Part shown: positions 25,532-34,016 of the stretch, in pieces
Position numbering within the stretch: the first letter of the stretch is position 1
Layout: each line of letters opens with the position of its first letter
DNA from: DASYXT01 sp035934555
Lineage (GTDB): Bacteria; Verrucomicrobiota; Verrucomicrobiia; Limisphaerales; UBA8199
Direction of reading: 5' to 3'
Assembly: GCA_035934555.1 (NCBI GenBank)
Contig: DASYXT010000098.1
Location: forward strand, 18,781-82,780
Length of the DNA: 64,000 nt
Program-made: the position numbers and the translations under genes
Notes under the pieces: generated by a model
What the model was told of the DNA's origin: nothing
What the model saw: the letters and a program-made list of their open reading frames with translations, nothing else
Database searches by the model: none

Positions 25532-28270
25532 ATGAAAACATCGCTTCGCCCGTTCGACCTTCTCACCTCCCTCATGATCATCATTCTCGCCGGTTCCACG
25601 GCTAGCTGGAGCCGCGCCGCCGATTTCCATGAGTGGGCCGAAACGCCGCCGATGGGCTGGAACAGTTGGGATTGTTTCGCGACGACCATCACCGAAGCAC
25701 AGGCCAAAGCTCAGGCGGATTTCATGGCCCAACACCTCGCCCCTTACGGCTGGCAATACCTGGTGGTCGATATCCAATGGTATGAACCCGAAGCCAAGAG
25801 TTTCGAATATCGCAAAGGAGCCCGCCTTACCATGGACGAGTTTGGCCGTCTTTGGCCCGCAACGAACCGGTTTCCCTCGTCGGCTGGTGGTGTGGGTTTC
25901 GCCGCGTTGAGCGATTATGTCCATCGCAAGGGCCTCAAGTTCGGGGTTCACTTGTTGCGTGGCATTCCGCGGCAAGCCGTCGCGCTCAACACCGCCGTCA
26001 AAGGCACCCGCTATTACGCAGCCGATATTGCCGATACGAATAGCATCTGCGAATGGAACACCGATATGTACGGTGTGGCGGTCAACCGGCCCGGGGCGCA
26101 ACAGTACTACAATTCGGTGTTTGACCTGTTCGCCGCGTGGGGCGTGGATTTCGTCAAGGTGGACGATATCGCGCGTCCCTATCATACAGGCGAGATCGAG
26201 GCAATTCGCCGCGCGATCGACCAAACCGGTCGGCCCATGGTGTTGAGCCTTTCTCCCGGCGCGACGCCGCTCGCCCAGGCCGAGCACGTCAGCGCCCACG
26301 CCAACATGTGGCGCATCAGCGATGATTTCTGGGACCAATGGCCGTTGCTGTTCGCGCAATTCGCGCGACTTCGCGATTGGGCGCCTTACTCCGGCCCCGG
26401 CCATTTTCCCGATGCCGACATGCTGCCGCTGGGTGTCACCGGCATGGGCCGGCGGACTCACTTCACCCCCGACGAGCAGTACACCTTAATGAGCTTATGG
26501 GCGATTGCGCGGTCGCCACTGATTTTTGGCGGCGATATGACTCGAATGGATCCCTTCATATTGTCTCTGCTTACCAACGCCGAAATTATCGCCGTTGATC
26601 AACACAGCACCGGCAACCACGAACTTTTCGACCACGACGGGCTTATTGTCTGGACCGCCACGCCGCAAGGGTCAGCCGATAAATATGCGGCTCTTTTTAA
26701 TACCCGCGGACGCGCTGCCGTTGGCTCGGACGTGCCGATTCTCATCAAATTCAGCGAAGTCGGGTTGGGAACCGAGTGCCGGGTGCGGGACCTCTGGGCA
26801 CAAAAGGACCTCGGCACATTTACAAACCAGTTCGCGCCACTCATCAAATCCCACGGCGCGGGGCTGTTTCGAATCACCGATCTTGCAGGCTCTTTGAACT
26901 GGACCGCCTCTCAAGACCACCAGAACATGATGGAACAGTTAGGCATCATCCGCCTCCGCCCTGGTCCCAATGGAAGACCCGGCTTAACCAATTCCGCCAA
27001 TTACGATCCCGCCAAGGCCGATCCATTTCCCGATCTGCCCGATATCCTCACACTGAAAAACGGGCAAAAGGTGACCACACCCGAGATGTGGTGGAAGCAG
27101 CGGCGGCCGGAAATCGTCGAGGATTTCGAACGTGAGGTCCTCGGGCGCGTCCCCGGCAACGTGCCTGAAGTGACCTGGACCTGGAACATGGCGTCAAACG
27201 TGGTGGACGGCTTGGTCGGCAACTTGCCGGCGAATGGCAAACGCCTCATCGGCCACGTCGATAACTCAGCCTGCCCGTCGATCACCGTCGATATCCGCAT
27301 GACCGTCGTGACTCCGGCACACGCCACAGCCCCGGTGCCGCTGCTGATGATGTTTGGTGGTTTCGGCGGGGATGGCCTGCCGCGGCCCGCTGGCACTCCG
27401 CCGCCCACGAATCGCTTTCGCGAGTTCGGCGGCCCCTTCAACGACCCCCCTTCGACCGAGCAACTCCTCGCCAACGGCTGGGGCTACGCCATCATCAGCC
27501 CCGCCAGCATTCAAGCGGACAATGGCGCGGGTTTAACCAAAGGCATCATCGGTTTGGTCAATAAAGGCCGGCCGCGCAAGCCCGACGATTGGGGTGTCCT
27601 GCGCGCGTGGGCCTGGGGCGCCTCCCGCGGTTTGGACTATCTCGAAACCGACCCGGCCGTGGACGCGCAAAAAGTGGGCATTGAGGGGGTCTCGCGCTTT
27701 GGCAAGGCCGCGCTGGTGACGATGGCTTTTGACCCGCGCTTCGCGATGGTGCTGGTCGGCTCTTCAGGCGAGGGCGGGGCAAAACTGTACCGCCGCAATT
27801 TTGGCGAAGCGGTCGAAAGCCTCACCGGCACGGGTGAATATCATTGGATGGCCGGCAACTTCCTGAAGTACGGCGCGGCGGAAGCTTCTTTCGGCAGCCG
27901 CAACGCGGGAGATCTCCCGGTCGATGCACACATGTTGGTTGCGTTGTGCGCGCCGCGGCTGACCTTCATCAGCTATGGCGTTCCGGAGCGCGGCGACGCC
28001 CTATGGCTGGACCAGCAAGGCAGCTACATGGCCACCGTCGCCGCCGGACCTGTCTTCCGTCTGTTAGGCGCCAAAGATCTCGGTGTGACGGCAGATTATC
28101 GCACCGTCCAGATGCCGCCGGTGAACACGGGCTTGCTTGAGGGGCAATTGGCGTGGCGTCAGCACGATGGCGGCCATGAAGACCGTTCCAACATGAAGTA
28201 TTTCATCGCCTGGGCAGACAAGTTCATCCAATGGGTGCCGCCTGCGCGGGCTGTTCCCCCGGCACGCTAA
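25532..28270 (+). CDS. Fusion of GH27 glycosidase and CE15 glucuronoyl esterase, exported
   Basis: The protein has 912 residues, with a signal peptide ending about residue 30 (SWSRAA). GH27 domain (about 33-455): TPPMGWNSWDCFATTITEA, nucleophile Asp211 in FVKVDDI, acid/base Asp265 in RISDDFWD, and GGDMTRMD. GH27 covers alpha-galactosidases and beta-L-arabinopyranosidases. CE15 domain (about 460-905): PEMWWKQRRPEIVEDFEREV, catalytic Ser721 in EGVSRFGKAAL with Arg722 and Lys725, and His881 in HDGGHEDRSN. The esterase should cleave ester bonds between lignin alcohols and glucuronoxylan. Both catalytic sets look intact, and the two parts are joined by a short linker (LNWTASQDHQNMMEQLGI). Confidence 0.9.
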   Translation: MKTSLRPFDLLTSLMIIILAGSTASWSRAADFHEWAETPPMGWNSWDCFATTITEAQAKAQADFMAQHLAPYGWQYLVVDIQWYEPEAKSFEYRKGARLTMDEFGRLWPATNRFPSSAGGVGFAALSDYVHRKGLKFGVHLLRGIPRQAVALNTAVKGTRYYAADIADTNSICEWNTDMYGVAVNRPGAQQYYNSVFDLFAAWGVDFVKVDDIARPYHTGEIEAIRRAIDQTGRPMVLSLSPGATPLAQAEHVSAHANMWRISDDFWDQWPLLFAQFARLRDWAPYSGPGHFPDADMLPLGVTGMGRRTHFTPDEQYTLMSLWAIARSPLIFGGDMTRMDPFILSLLTNAEIIAVDQHSTGNHELFDHDGLIVWTATPQGSADKYAALFNTRGRAAVGSDVPILIKFSEVGLGTECRVRDLWAQKDLGTFTNQFAPLIKSHGAGLFRITDLAGSLNWTASQDHQNMMEQLGIIRLRPGPNGRPGLTNSANYDPAKADPFPDLPDILTLKNGQKVTTPEMWWKQRRPEIVEDFEREVLGRVPGNVPEVTWTWNMASNVVDGLVGNLPANGKRLIGHVDNSACPSITVDIRMTVVTPAHATAPVPLLMMFGGFGGDGLPRPAGTPPPTNRFREFGGPFNDPPSTEQLLANGWGYAIISPASIQADNGAGLTKGIIGLVNKGRPRKPDDWGVLRAWAWGASRGLDYLETDPAVDAQKVGIEGVSRFGKAALVTMAFDPRFAMVLVGSSGEGGAKLYRRNFGEAVESLTGTGEYHWMAGNFLKYGAAEASFGSRNAGDLPVDAHMLVALCAPRLTFISYGVPERGDALWLDQQGSYMATVAAGPVFRLLGAKDLGVTADYRTVQMPPVNTGLLEGQLAWRQHDGGHEDRSNMKYFIAWADKFIQWVPPARAVPPAR

Positions 28271-28437
28271 CAAGGGCCAGTATAGGCGGTGATGTGGGAG
28301 TAGCGACCGCCGTCCGGGCTGCCCGTGTGCGAGGCATTTTGCCGCGCAGTGGATTTTGACTAGCTCGGTGGTTTCACACACTACCTTGTCAGATGTCCCG
28401 CTCCACTGGCAGGCTGGAGGCTCGCCTCCTCAGATGA

Positions 28438-28743
28438 TCACTCGCGTTGGCTGCGCGGGCCTTGGCTGCGTCGATTCCGCGCTTCCGACTCGATATCTTT
28501 CAGCGCATCCTGGAGCAGATCACGGGCCTCATTGCGTGTTTGCTGACGCAGCGCGCGGGCATCGGCCAGCGCAATCAGGATGGCACAACTTGTAAGCACC
28601 AGACAAACCAGCCAGTAACCCAGAAAAGCGACATCACCCAAGCGCCCTTGCAGGACCGTCTCGCCGGCTACGAGCATGCCAAGGGCAGCGACGAGCACCA
28701 GGATGCCCAGCCAACGGCGCCGCGCGGTCGCACTCAGCCTCAT
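28438..28743 (-). CDS. Small membrane protein of unknown function
   Basis: The protein has 101 residues. Two membrane helices (about 12-29, WLGILVLVAALGMLVAG; and 40-59, YWLVCLVLTSCAILIALAD) are followed by a charged helical tail (RQQTRNEARDLLQDALKDIE), likely a coiled coil facing the cytoplasm. No family is recognised. It is single and convergent with the GH27-CE15 gene. Coding potential is moderate. Confidence 0.55.
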   Translation of the reverse strand: MRLSATARRRWLGILVLVAALGMLVAGETVLQGRLGDVAFLGYWLVCLVLTSCAILIALADARALRQQTRNEARDLLQDALKDIESEARNRRSQGPRSQRE

Positions 28744-28860
28744 ATAGGCTCAGCTTACCCAATGCGGGGGCGAAAGCAATTATCTGCCGGCGCCTAGGAC
28801 AGAATTCTTGACCTATAGGCTGGTCATGGCATATTCAGGCAAATCCAGTCACTTGCACTT

Positions 28861-30408
28861 GTGAAAACCGCTTTTCTTGTTCTTCCGGTGCCCTGCTTGC
28901 TTCTTTTGCCGGGCAGTTTTGGCACGACAAACGCCACGACGCTTTCCACCTCCTACGGCATCAGCTATCAAGTCAACGTCGATAGCACCGGCAAGAACAT
29001 CGTCGGGGATGCAGCCAATGAGGCCTCGATGTGCATCGACCCGCTAAACCCGAATAACATCGCGATCGGCTGGCGGCAATTCGATACGGTGACGAGCAAC
29101 TTTCGCCAGGCTGGCGTCGGTTACTCCACCAATGGCGGCCTCAATTGGACCTTCCCAGGCAATCTCGACCCCGGCATTTTCCGCAGCGACCCGGTGCTGG
29201 CAGCCGACGGCAATGGCTGGTTCTATTACCTTGGGATCACCAACGTCAACACCTTCGAGACCGACTTGTTGCGGTCCACCAACGGGGGTGCGACATGGCA
29301 ATCGCTTGGCTGGGCGTTGGGCGGCGACAAGGAATGGATGGCGATCGACACCACCACCGGCCCTGGGCGCGGGAATATTTACGAGGTCTGGAGCCCGTTC
29401 TACAACTACGCCAATAACAACCCGAACAAAATCTTCACGCGATCAACCGACGGTGGCCAGACCTGGCTGGATGCGATCGGGCTGCCGCACTCGCCGTATT
29501 TCGGCACGATGGACATCGGCCCGGGCGGAGAGGTTTATACCTTCGGCACAGCGATTGACATCGTGCCCTTTGTGGTCAACCGCTCCACCAATGCGCAAAA
29601 CCGATTGGTGACACCCACTTTTGACCTCACGACCATCGTCGATCTGGGCGGGCCGCTGATGTTTGGTCTGCCCAATATCAACCCTGACGGCTTGCTGGGA
29701 CAGGCATGGATCGCCGTGGACCGTTCGAGTGGTTCGACACGGGGGAACGTGTATGTGCTGTGCACCGTCAGCAACGCACCCGGGAACCTGGCCAACGTGA
29801 TGTTCAGCCGCAGCACCGACCGCGCCCAAACCTTCAGCACGCCGGTGCGGCTCAACGATGATTCGACCAACCAAAACGCGTGCCACTGGTTCGGCACGCT
29901 GGCTGTCGCTCCGAATGGCCGCGTCGATGCCTGTTGGTATGACACCCGCCACAGCCCCGACAATAGCCAATCCGAGTTGTATTATACCTGGTCCGATGAT
30001 GGAGGGGTGACCTGGGCCGCCAACCGGCGCTTAAGTCCTTTGTTCAATCCGTCGGTGGGCTATCCGCAGCAGACCAAAATTGGCGATTATATCCAGATCG
30101 TGTCGTTGAACGAAGGCGCCTGCATCGCCTACGCGGCCACCTTCAATAACGAAGAGGATATTTACTTCGTGCGGGCCGAGCTGCCGATTGTGGCGCAAGT
30201 CGCTGAGGTCGGCAACTCGGTTCGGATTTCCTGGAACTCAGTGCCTGGGGTTAACTATTGTGTGCAGGCGAAAGCAGACCTGACGGTGCCTTGGTCCTCG
30301 GCGGTGACCGTGGGGTGCCTGAGCGCCACAGGGTCGCAGAGTTTCGTGGATGATCCGCTGGCGGGGACGGCCACACGGCGGTTCTACCGAGTCGTGCGGG
30401 AGATGTAG
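28861..30408 (+). CDS. BNR/Asp-box (sialidase-fold) exported protein
   Basis: The start is GTG 28861, and the signal peptide is MKTAFLVLPVPCLLLLPGSF. The 515-residue protein carries at least four Asp-box motifs (STNGGLNWTF, STNGGATWQS, STDGGQTWLD, SDDGGVTWAA), typical of six-bladed BNR propellers. I see no sialidase arginine triad with certainty, so a binding or lyase role is equally possible. The last ~75 residues (VRISWNSVPGVNYCVQAKA, ending RRFYRVVREM) resemble the C-terminal module of the proteins at 1-1434 and 39412-44304. It stands alone. Confidence 0.8.
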   Translation: MKTAFLVLPVPCLLLLPGSFGTTNATTLSTSYGISYQVNVDSTGKNIVGDAANEASMCIDPLNPNNIAIGWRQFDTVTSNFRQAGVGYSTNGGLNWTFPGNLDPGIFRSDPVLAADGNGWFYYLGITNVNTFETDLLRSTNGGATWQSLGWALGGDKEWMAIDTTTGPGRGNIYEVWSPFYNYANNNPNKIFTRSTDGGQTWLDAIGLPHSPYFGTMDIGPGGEVYTFGTAIDIVPFVVNRSTNAQNRLVTPTFDLTTIVDLGGPLMFGLPNINPDGLLGQAWIAVDRSSGSTRGNVYVLCTVSNAPGNLANVMFSRSTDRAQTFSTPVRLNDDSTNQNACHWFGTLAVAPNGRVDACWYDTRHSPDNSQSELYYTWSDDGGVTWAANRRLSPLFNPSVGYPQQTKIGDYIQIVSLNEGACIAYAATFNNEEDIYFVRAELPIVAQVAEVGNSVRISWNSVPGVNYCVQAKADLTVPWSSAVTVGCLSATGSQSFVDDPLAGTATRRFYRVVREM

Positions 30409-30445
30409 GCAGGGGTTTCGGAAGTCGCTCTTCTCAGCGGTTGAA

Positions 30446-30473
30446 ATGGTCTGAGGCAAGTGCGACAGACCAT
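30446..30473. promoter_or_regulatory. Hairpin just upstream of the MBOAT gene
   Basis: An eight-bp perfect stem, ATGGTCTG / CAGACCAT, with a 12-base loop ends 8 bp before the GTG start at 30482. It could stop readthrough from upstream or affect translation. No T-run follows. Confidence 0.35.
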
Positions 30474-30481
30474 CAAAGGCC

Positions 30482-31882
30482 GTGCTTTTTAACTCGAACG
30501 ATTTCCTCCTCTTTTTCGCTCTTTTTTGCCTCGGCTACGCCTTGGCCGCCCGCAGCCTGACGTTGCGGAATATCCTCATGGTGGTCGCCAGCTACGTCTT
30601 TTATAGCTGGTGGGACCCGCGCTTCAGCGCACTGCTGCTCTTTACCAGCGTGCTGGATTACAGCGTCGGCCGGCTGATTGATCGTAGCGAAACGCAAACG
30701 GCCCGTCGCGCGTGGCTCGTCCTCAGCGTCACCTTGAACCTGGGCGTGCTGGCGTTGTTCAAGTATTTCAATTTTTTCCGCGAGAGCCTGGAAACGCTGC
30801 TGTCGAGTTTTGGCGGTAATCTTCACTGGACAGGCTGGAACATCGTGCTGCCGGTGGGCATTTCCTTCTACACGTTCCAGTCGATGAGCTACGTCATGGA
30901 CGTTTATCGGCGCCAGATTCCTGCCGAGCGCAATCTGCTCGCGTTTCTGGGTTACGTCTCCTTTTTCCCACACTTGGTCGCCGGGCCGATCCAGCGCGGC
31001 ACAACGCTGTTGCCGCAGTTCTCCCGGGTGCTGGCCATTACGCGCGAGGACCTCGAACTGGGCTTATGGCTGACGATTTGGGGGATGTTCAAGAAGGTGG
31101 TGCTCGCGGACAACCTGGCGCCGCTGGTGGAACTGGTTTACCAAAACCAAGCGCCGAGCGGGCCCATGGTGCTAATGGGCACCGCCGCCTTCGGAGTTCA
31201 AATTTACTGCGATTTCTCCGGTTACTCGGATATTGCCATCGGCGTCTCGCGCCTGTTGGGATATCGCCTGACGCTCAACTTTAACCTCCCCTACTTTGCC
31301 ACCGACCTCCGGGATTTCTGGCGTCGATGGCACATCAGTCTCTCGTCCTGGTTGCGGGATTATTTGTACTTCTCTCTGGGCGGGAGCCGCCGCGGCGTGG
31401 GCCGAACTTATCTCAACCTCGGCGTCACGATGCTGCTAGGTGGATTATGGCACGGCGCATCGTTGACGTTCGTGCTTTGGGGCGCCTGGCATGGGCTCGG
31501 GCTCATCGCGCACCGACTATGGGAGCAGCACGGGAGAGGCGCGCGGTTCCTGCCTAACTGGATTTGCTGGGCTCTTACGCAGGCATTCGTTCTGTACGGC
31601 TGGTTACTTTTCCGCGCGACTTCATTGGACCAGGTACTCCAGTTTACCACAGCTCTCGGGCACTGGCGGCTGCCTCATTGGTGGCGCCCTTACCTGCTGA
31701 ATCTGCTGGTTCTGACGGTGCCGCTGTTGGCGATCCAGCTTTGGCAATGGCGTTCCAAGGACCTCAAGGCTCCCGTCCGGCTGCCGCTTTGGCCAAGGGC
31801 CCTGTTGCAAGCCTCCCTGGTCCTGGGCACGGCCGCGTTTTGGCAACCCGAAGCCTCTCCCTTTATTTATTTCCAATTCTAA
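30482..31882 (+). CDS. MBOAT family O-acyltransferase (AlgI/DltB/PatA-like)
   Basis: The protein has 466 residues and starts at GTG 30482 (MLFNSNDFLLFFALFCLGYA). It has multiple membrane helices. The MBOAT signature includes PHLVAGPIQRGTTLLPQF, DFSGYSDIAIGVSRLLGY, FWRRWHISLSSWLRDYLYF and the catalytic His region GGLWHGASLTFVLWGAWHG (two WHG). Such proteins pass acyl groups across the membrane to an extracytoplasmic polymer. A SGNH partner gene starts 5 bp downstream, giving the usual MBOAT-SGNH pair. The acceptor polymer is unknown. Confidence 0.93.
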   Translation: MLFNSNDFLLFFALFCLGYALAARSLTLRNILMVVASYVFYSWWDPRFSALLLFTSVLDYSVGRLIDRSETQTARRAWLVLSVTLNLGVLALFKYFNFFRESLETLLSSFGGNLHWTGWNIVLPVGISFYTFQSMSYVMDVYRRQIPAERNLLAFLGYVSFFPHLVAGPIQRGTTLLPQFSRVLAITREDLELGLWLTIWGMFKKVVLADNLAPLVELVYQNQAPSGPMVLMGTAAFGVQIYCDFSGYSDIAIGVSRLLGYRLTLNFNLPYFATDLRDFWRRWHISLSSWLRDYLYFSLGGSRRGVGRTYLNLGVTMLLGGLWHGASLTFVLWGAWHGLGLIAHRLWEQHGRGARFLPNWICWALTQAFVLYGWLLFRATSLDQVLQFTTALGHWRLPHWWRPYLLNLLVLTVPLLAIQLWQWRSKDLKAPVRLPLWPRALLQASLVLGTAAFWQPEASPFIYFQF

Positions 31883-31887
31883 GCACG

Positions 31888-32892
31888 ATGCGGAGTCACG
31901 AATACAAGTTTGCCTTAACCGATCTGTTCCGGGTCGTTTTACCGACACTTTTGGTGTGTTGCGGGCTGGTGGGCGTCCTGAAGCTTGGCGCAAATTTGCG
32001 GCTGCTTCCACCGGCTGCCGCAGCGTTGGACCCCAATTCGACGGTGCTGGCGCACCAGGCGCGGGCGGCCTGCTCGAAGCACCCGGCGCAGGTGCTTTTG
32101 ATCGGAGATTCCACCTGCCTGGTCGGTGTGGATGCCGCCGCATTAAGCCGTGAGTTGCCGGACAACACCGTCGTTCTAAACCTCGCGTTGCTGAGCTGGT
32201 TTGATCTCAGCGATTATGGAGAACTGGCCGCGCAGTTCGTGAAGAACAACCCGGGCCAGGTGCGGGCCATCGTTTTGCTGGTGACGCCTGAAAAACTCGG
32301 GATGAGCAGAAACGAAGGGCAGGAGCAGTTCTGGCAGGAAATCCGTCAAAAAACGCAACGCCAAGGTCCTGGCCAGAACAACACTGCGGCCCCCGACCGC
32401 TTTGGATTAAGAACGCTACGCCAGAACCTGCTGGGTTATCTGCTGGCGACCCCGCTACATGGGTCCGGACCCGGGGCCGTGTATTTTGGTTTTTCCTCCG
32501 AAGTGGACGCTTACATGAGCCTGCACCACGGGACGTCCTTGGATCTCGGCGAGCTGGTACGACCCAAAGTCATCTCGAAGCGAGCCTGGCAATTCGCGCC
32601 GGATCTCCGAAGGCAGTCGGAAGCCCTAAGAGCACAGGTCCCGCCCGGCGTAAAGCTCATCGCCGGGTTTACGCCAGTCGCCCGTGCTTACTCGCAAGCC
32701 CAGGACCCGCAACGCGCGCTGGAAGCCCTCCACCAATGGAACCGCTGGCTTGGTGCGGATTTGCTATTGACGAATCTGCCCATCACGTTGCCGGATGTTC
32801 TGTTCTCAAGTAAGGCTCACCTGAACGAGAACGGCCAACAGCGCTTCACGAAAGTTCTTGCTGAGCGACTGACGGTGGCTCTCGATGAGTAG
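31888..32892 (+). CDS. DltD/AlgX-like SGNH partner of the MBOAT acyltransferase
   Basis: The start at ATG 31888 gives 334 residues with an N-terminal membrane anchor (about 12-33). It has an SGNH block I, VLLIGDSTCLVGVDAAAL, with Ser75, and a C-terminal SSKAHLNENGQQRF with His311. The Asp expected three residues before the His is Ser here. The pairing with the MBOAT gene (5-bp gap) matches AlgI/AlgJ and PatA/PatB, where the SGNH protein transfers acetyl from the membrane protein to the polymer. The frame is also open upstream inside the MBOAT gene, but that is shadow. Confidence 0.8.
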   Translation: MRSHEYKFALTDLFRVVLPTLLVCCGLVGVLKLGANLRLLPPAAAALDPNSTVLAHQARAACSKHPAQVLLIGDSTCLVGVDAAALSRELPDNTVVLNLALLSWFDLSDYGELAAQFVKNNPGQVRAIVLLVTPEKLGMSRNEGQEQFWQEIRQKTQRQGPGQNNTAAPDRFGLRTLRQNLLGYLLATPLHGSGPGAVYFGFSSEVDAYMSLHHGTSLDLGELVRPKVISKRAWQFAPDLRRQSEALRAQVPPGVKLIAGFTPVARAYSQAQDPQRALEALHQWNRWLGADLLLTNLPITLPDVLFSSKAHLNENGQQRFTKVLAERLTVALDE

Positions 32893-32967
32893 GTGCTTCG
32901 CGCCAGAGGATTTGGTAAAACGTGTCAAACAATCCCGTGTACGCTCCTCGCTGCACACAGCATCGTA

Positions 32968-32983
32968 TGGGGTGTTTACCCCA
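32968..32983. promoter_or_regulatory. Palindrome upstream of the CheR-like gene
   Basis: TGGGGTGTTTACCCCA has a 6-bp stem and 4-base centre. It lies 99 bp before the chosen CheR-like start, after the acyltransferase operon. It is an operator or a weak terminator, with no further support. Confidence 0.3.
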
Positions 32984-33081
32984 CGTTTAATTCCCTAAGA
33001 AAGTTGAGAAGATTACCCACAGAATTCGTCCAAAGCAGCGGTGGGGTTGCCCGACAAAATACAGTGCGAACGTGTTTCTTC

Positions 33082-34014
33082 ATGTTTGGCACTTTCATCA
33101 GTGTGATTGGATTAGGCCATGTCTATTTTGCCGGTGAGGAAGCGCCTCAGGTACCAGGCGCAACGCCACCGGCTGCGAACGGCACGGTGCCTCGAGTCCG
33201 ATGGAGCCGCCTCCCGGCGAGCGCGCCGGCCGCTCCCCTGCCTTCTGAGGAACCGGTCCACGCCCTCGTGAGGTTCGTGCTGGAGGCAAGCGGCTTGGAG
33301 GCGGAGTCCTATCAGCCAAGGCCGTTGCGGCGGCGCCTGGCCGCTTGCCTGCGCGCGCTGCGCGCGCCATCCGAAGAAGCGGCCTTGATGACCTTGAGGC
33401 GAAACCCCGAATTGTTGCCGACGGCGCTAAACGCAGTTTTGATTGGGGTCAGCGGGTTCTTCCGAGACAAGGCGGTGTTTGATTACCTCAAAGAAATGCT
33501 GTTGCCTAACGCAGTGCGAGGCGGCGAACTGCGGGTGTTGAGTGTTGGGTGCTCGGCGGGGCAGGAATTGTATTCGGTGGCGATGTTGCTGGATGAAATG
33601 GGTGGGCTGGAGAGCAGCCGTTTGTATGGAATGGATTGCCGTTGCGCCGCTCTCGAACAGGCCAGCGCCGGCTGGTTCGATACAGCCGAGCTGAACGGTG
33701 TTGCGCCCGAGCGCGCAAAACGCTATTTCAGCGTCGAGGGAGCGCGAGCGCTGATCCAGCCGCGCCTCAAGCAGGCCATTTGCTGGGAAGCAAGCAACTC
33801 CTGGACACTGCCGCAGGGGGCGCCGTTCGACTTAATCCTATTTCGCAATGTCGCGATTTACCTCAAACGAGCGCGAGCGGGCGCTCTGTGGAGCGACTTG
33901 GCCGCCCATCTCAAACCAGGCGGGGTGCTGGTGACAGGCAAGGCGGAACGGCCGCCGGCGGAACTGGAGCTGATTCGCGAGGCACCGTGCATTTATCGCA
34001 AAAGGTTGATGTAA
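33082..34014 (+). CDS. CheR-like protein methyltransferase
   Basis: The protein has 310 residues from ATG 33082. The frame is open from GTG 32893, directly after the acyltransferase stop. A short Pro/Ala-rich N-terminus precedes a CheR N-terminal helical domain (about 75-140; GVSGFFRDKAVFDYL) and a SAM-binding domain. Motif I is LSVGCSAGQELYSVAMLL, where CheR has GCSTGEEPYS, and the catalytic-pocket motif is FDLILFRNVAIYLKRA. It would methylate glutamates of a receptor-like protein. It ends 2 bp before the histidine kinase start. No cheB or chemoreceptor is nearby, so its target may be the kinase or be encoded elsewhere. Confidence 0.8.
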   Translation: MFGTFISVIGLGHVYFAGEEAPQVPGATPPAANGTVPRVRWSRLPASAPAAPLPSEEPVHALVRFVLEASGLEAESYQPRPLRRRLAACLRALRAPSEEAALMTLRRNPELLPTALNAVLIGVSGFFRDKAVFDYLKEMLLPNAVRGGELRVLSVGCSAGQELYSVAMLLDEMGGLESSRLYGMDCRCAALEQASAGWFDTAELNGVAPERAKRYFSVEGARALIQPRLKQAICWEASNSWTLPQGAPFDLILFRNVAIYLKRARAGALWSDLAAHLKPGGVLVTGKAERPPAELELIREAPCIYRKRLM

Positions 34015-34016
34015 AT

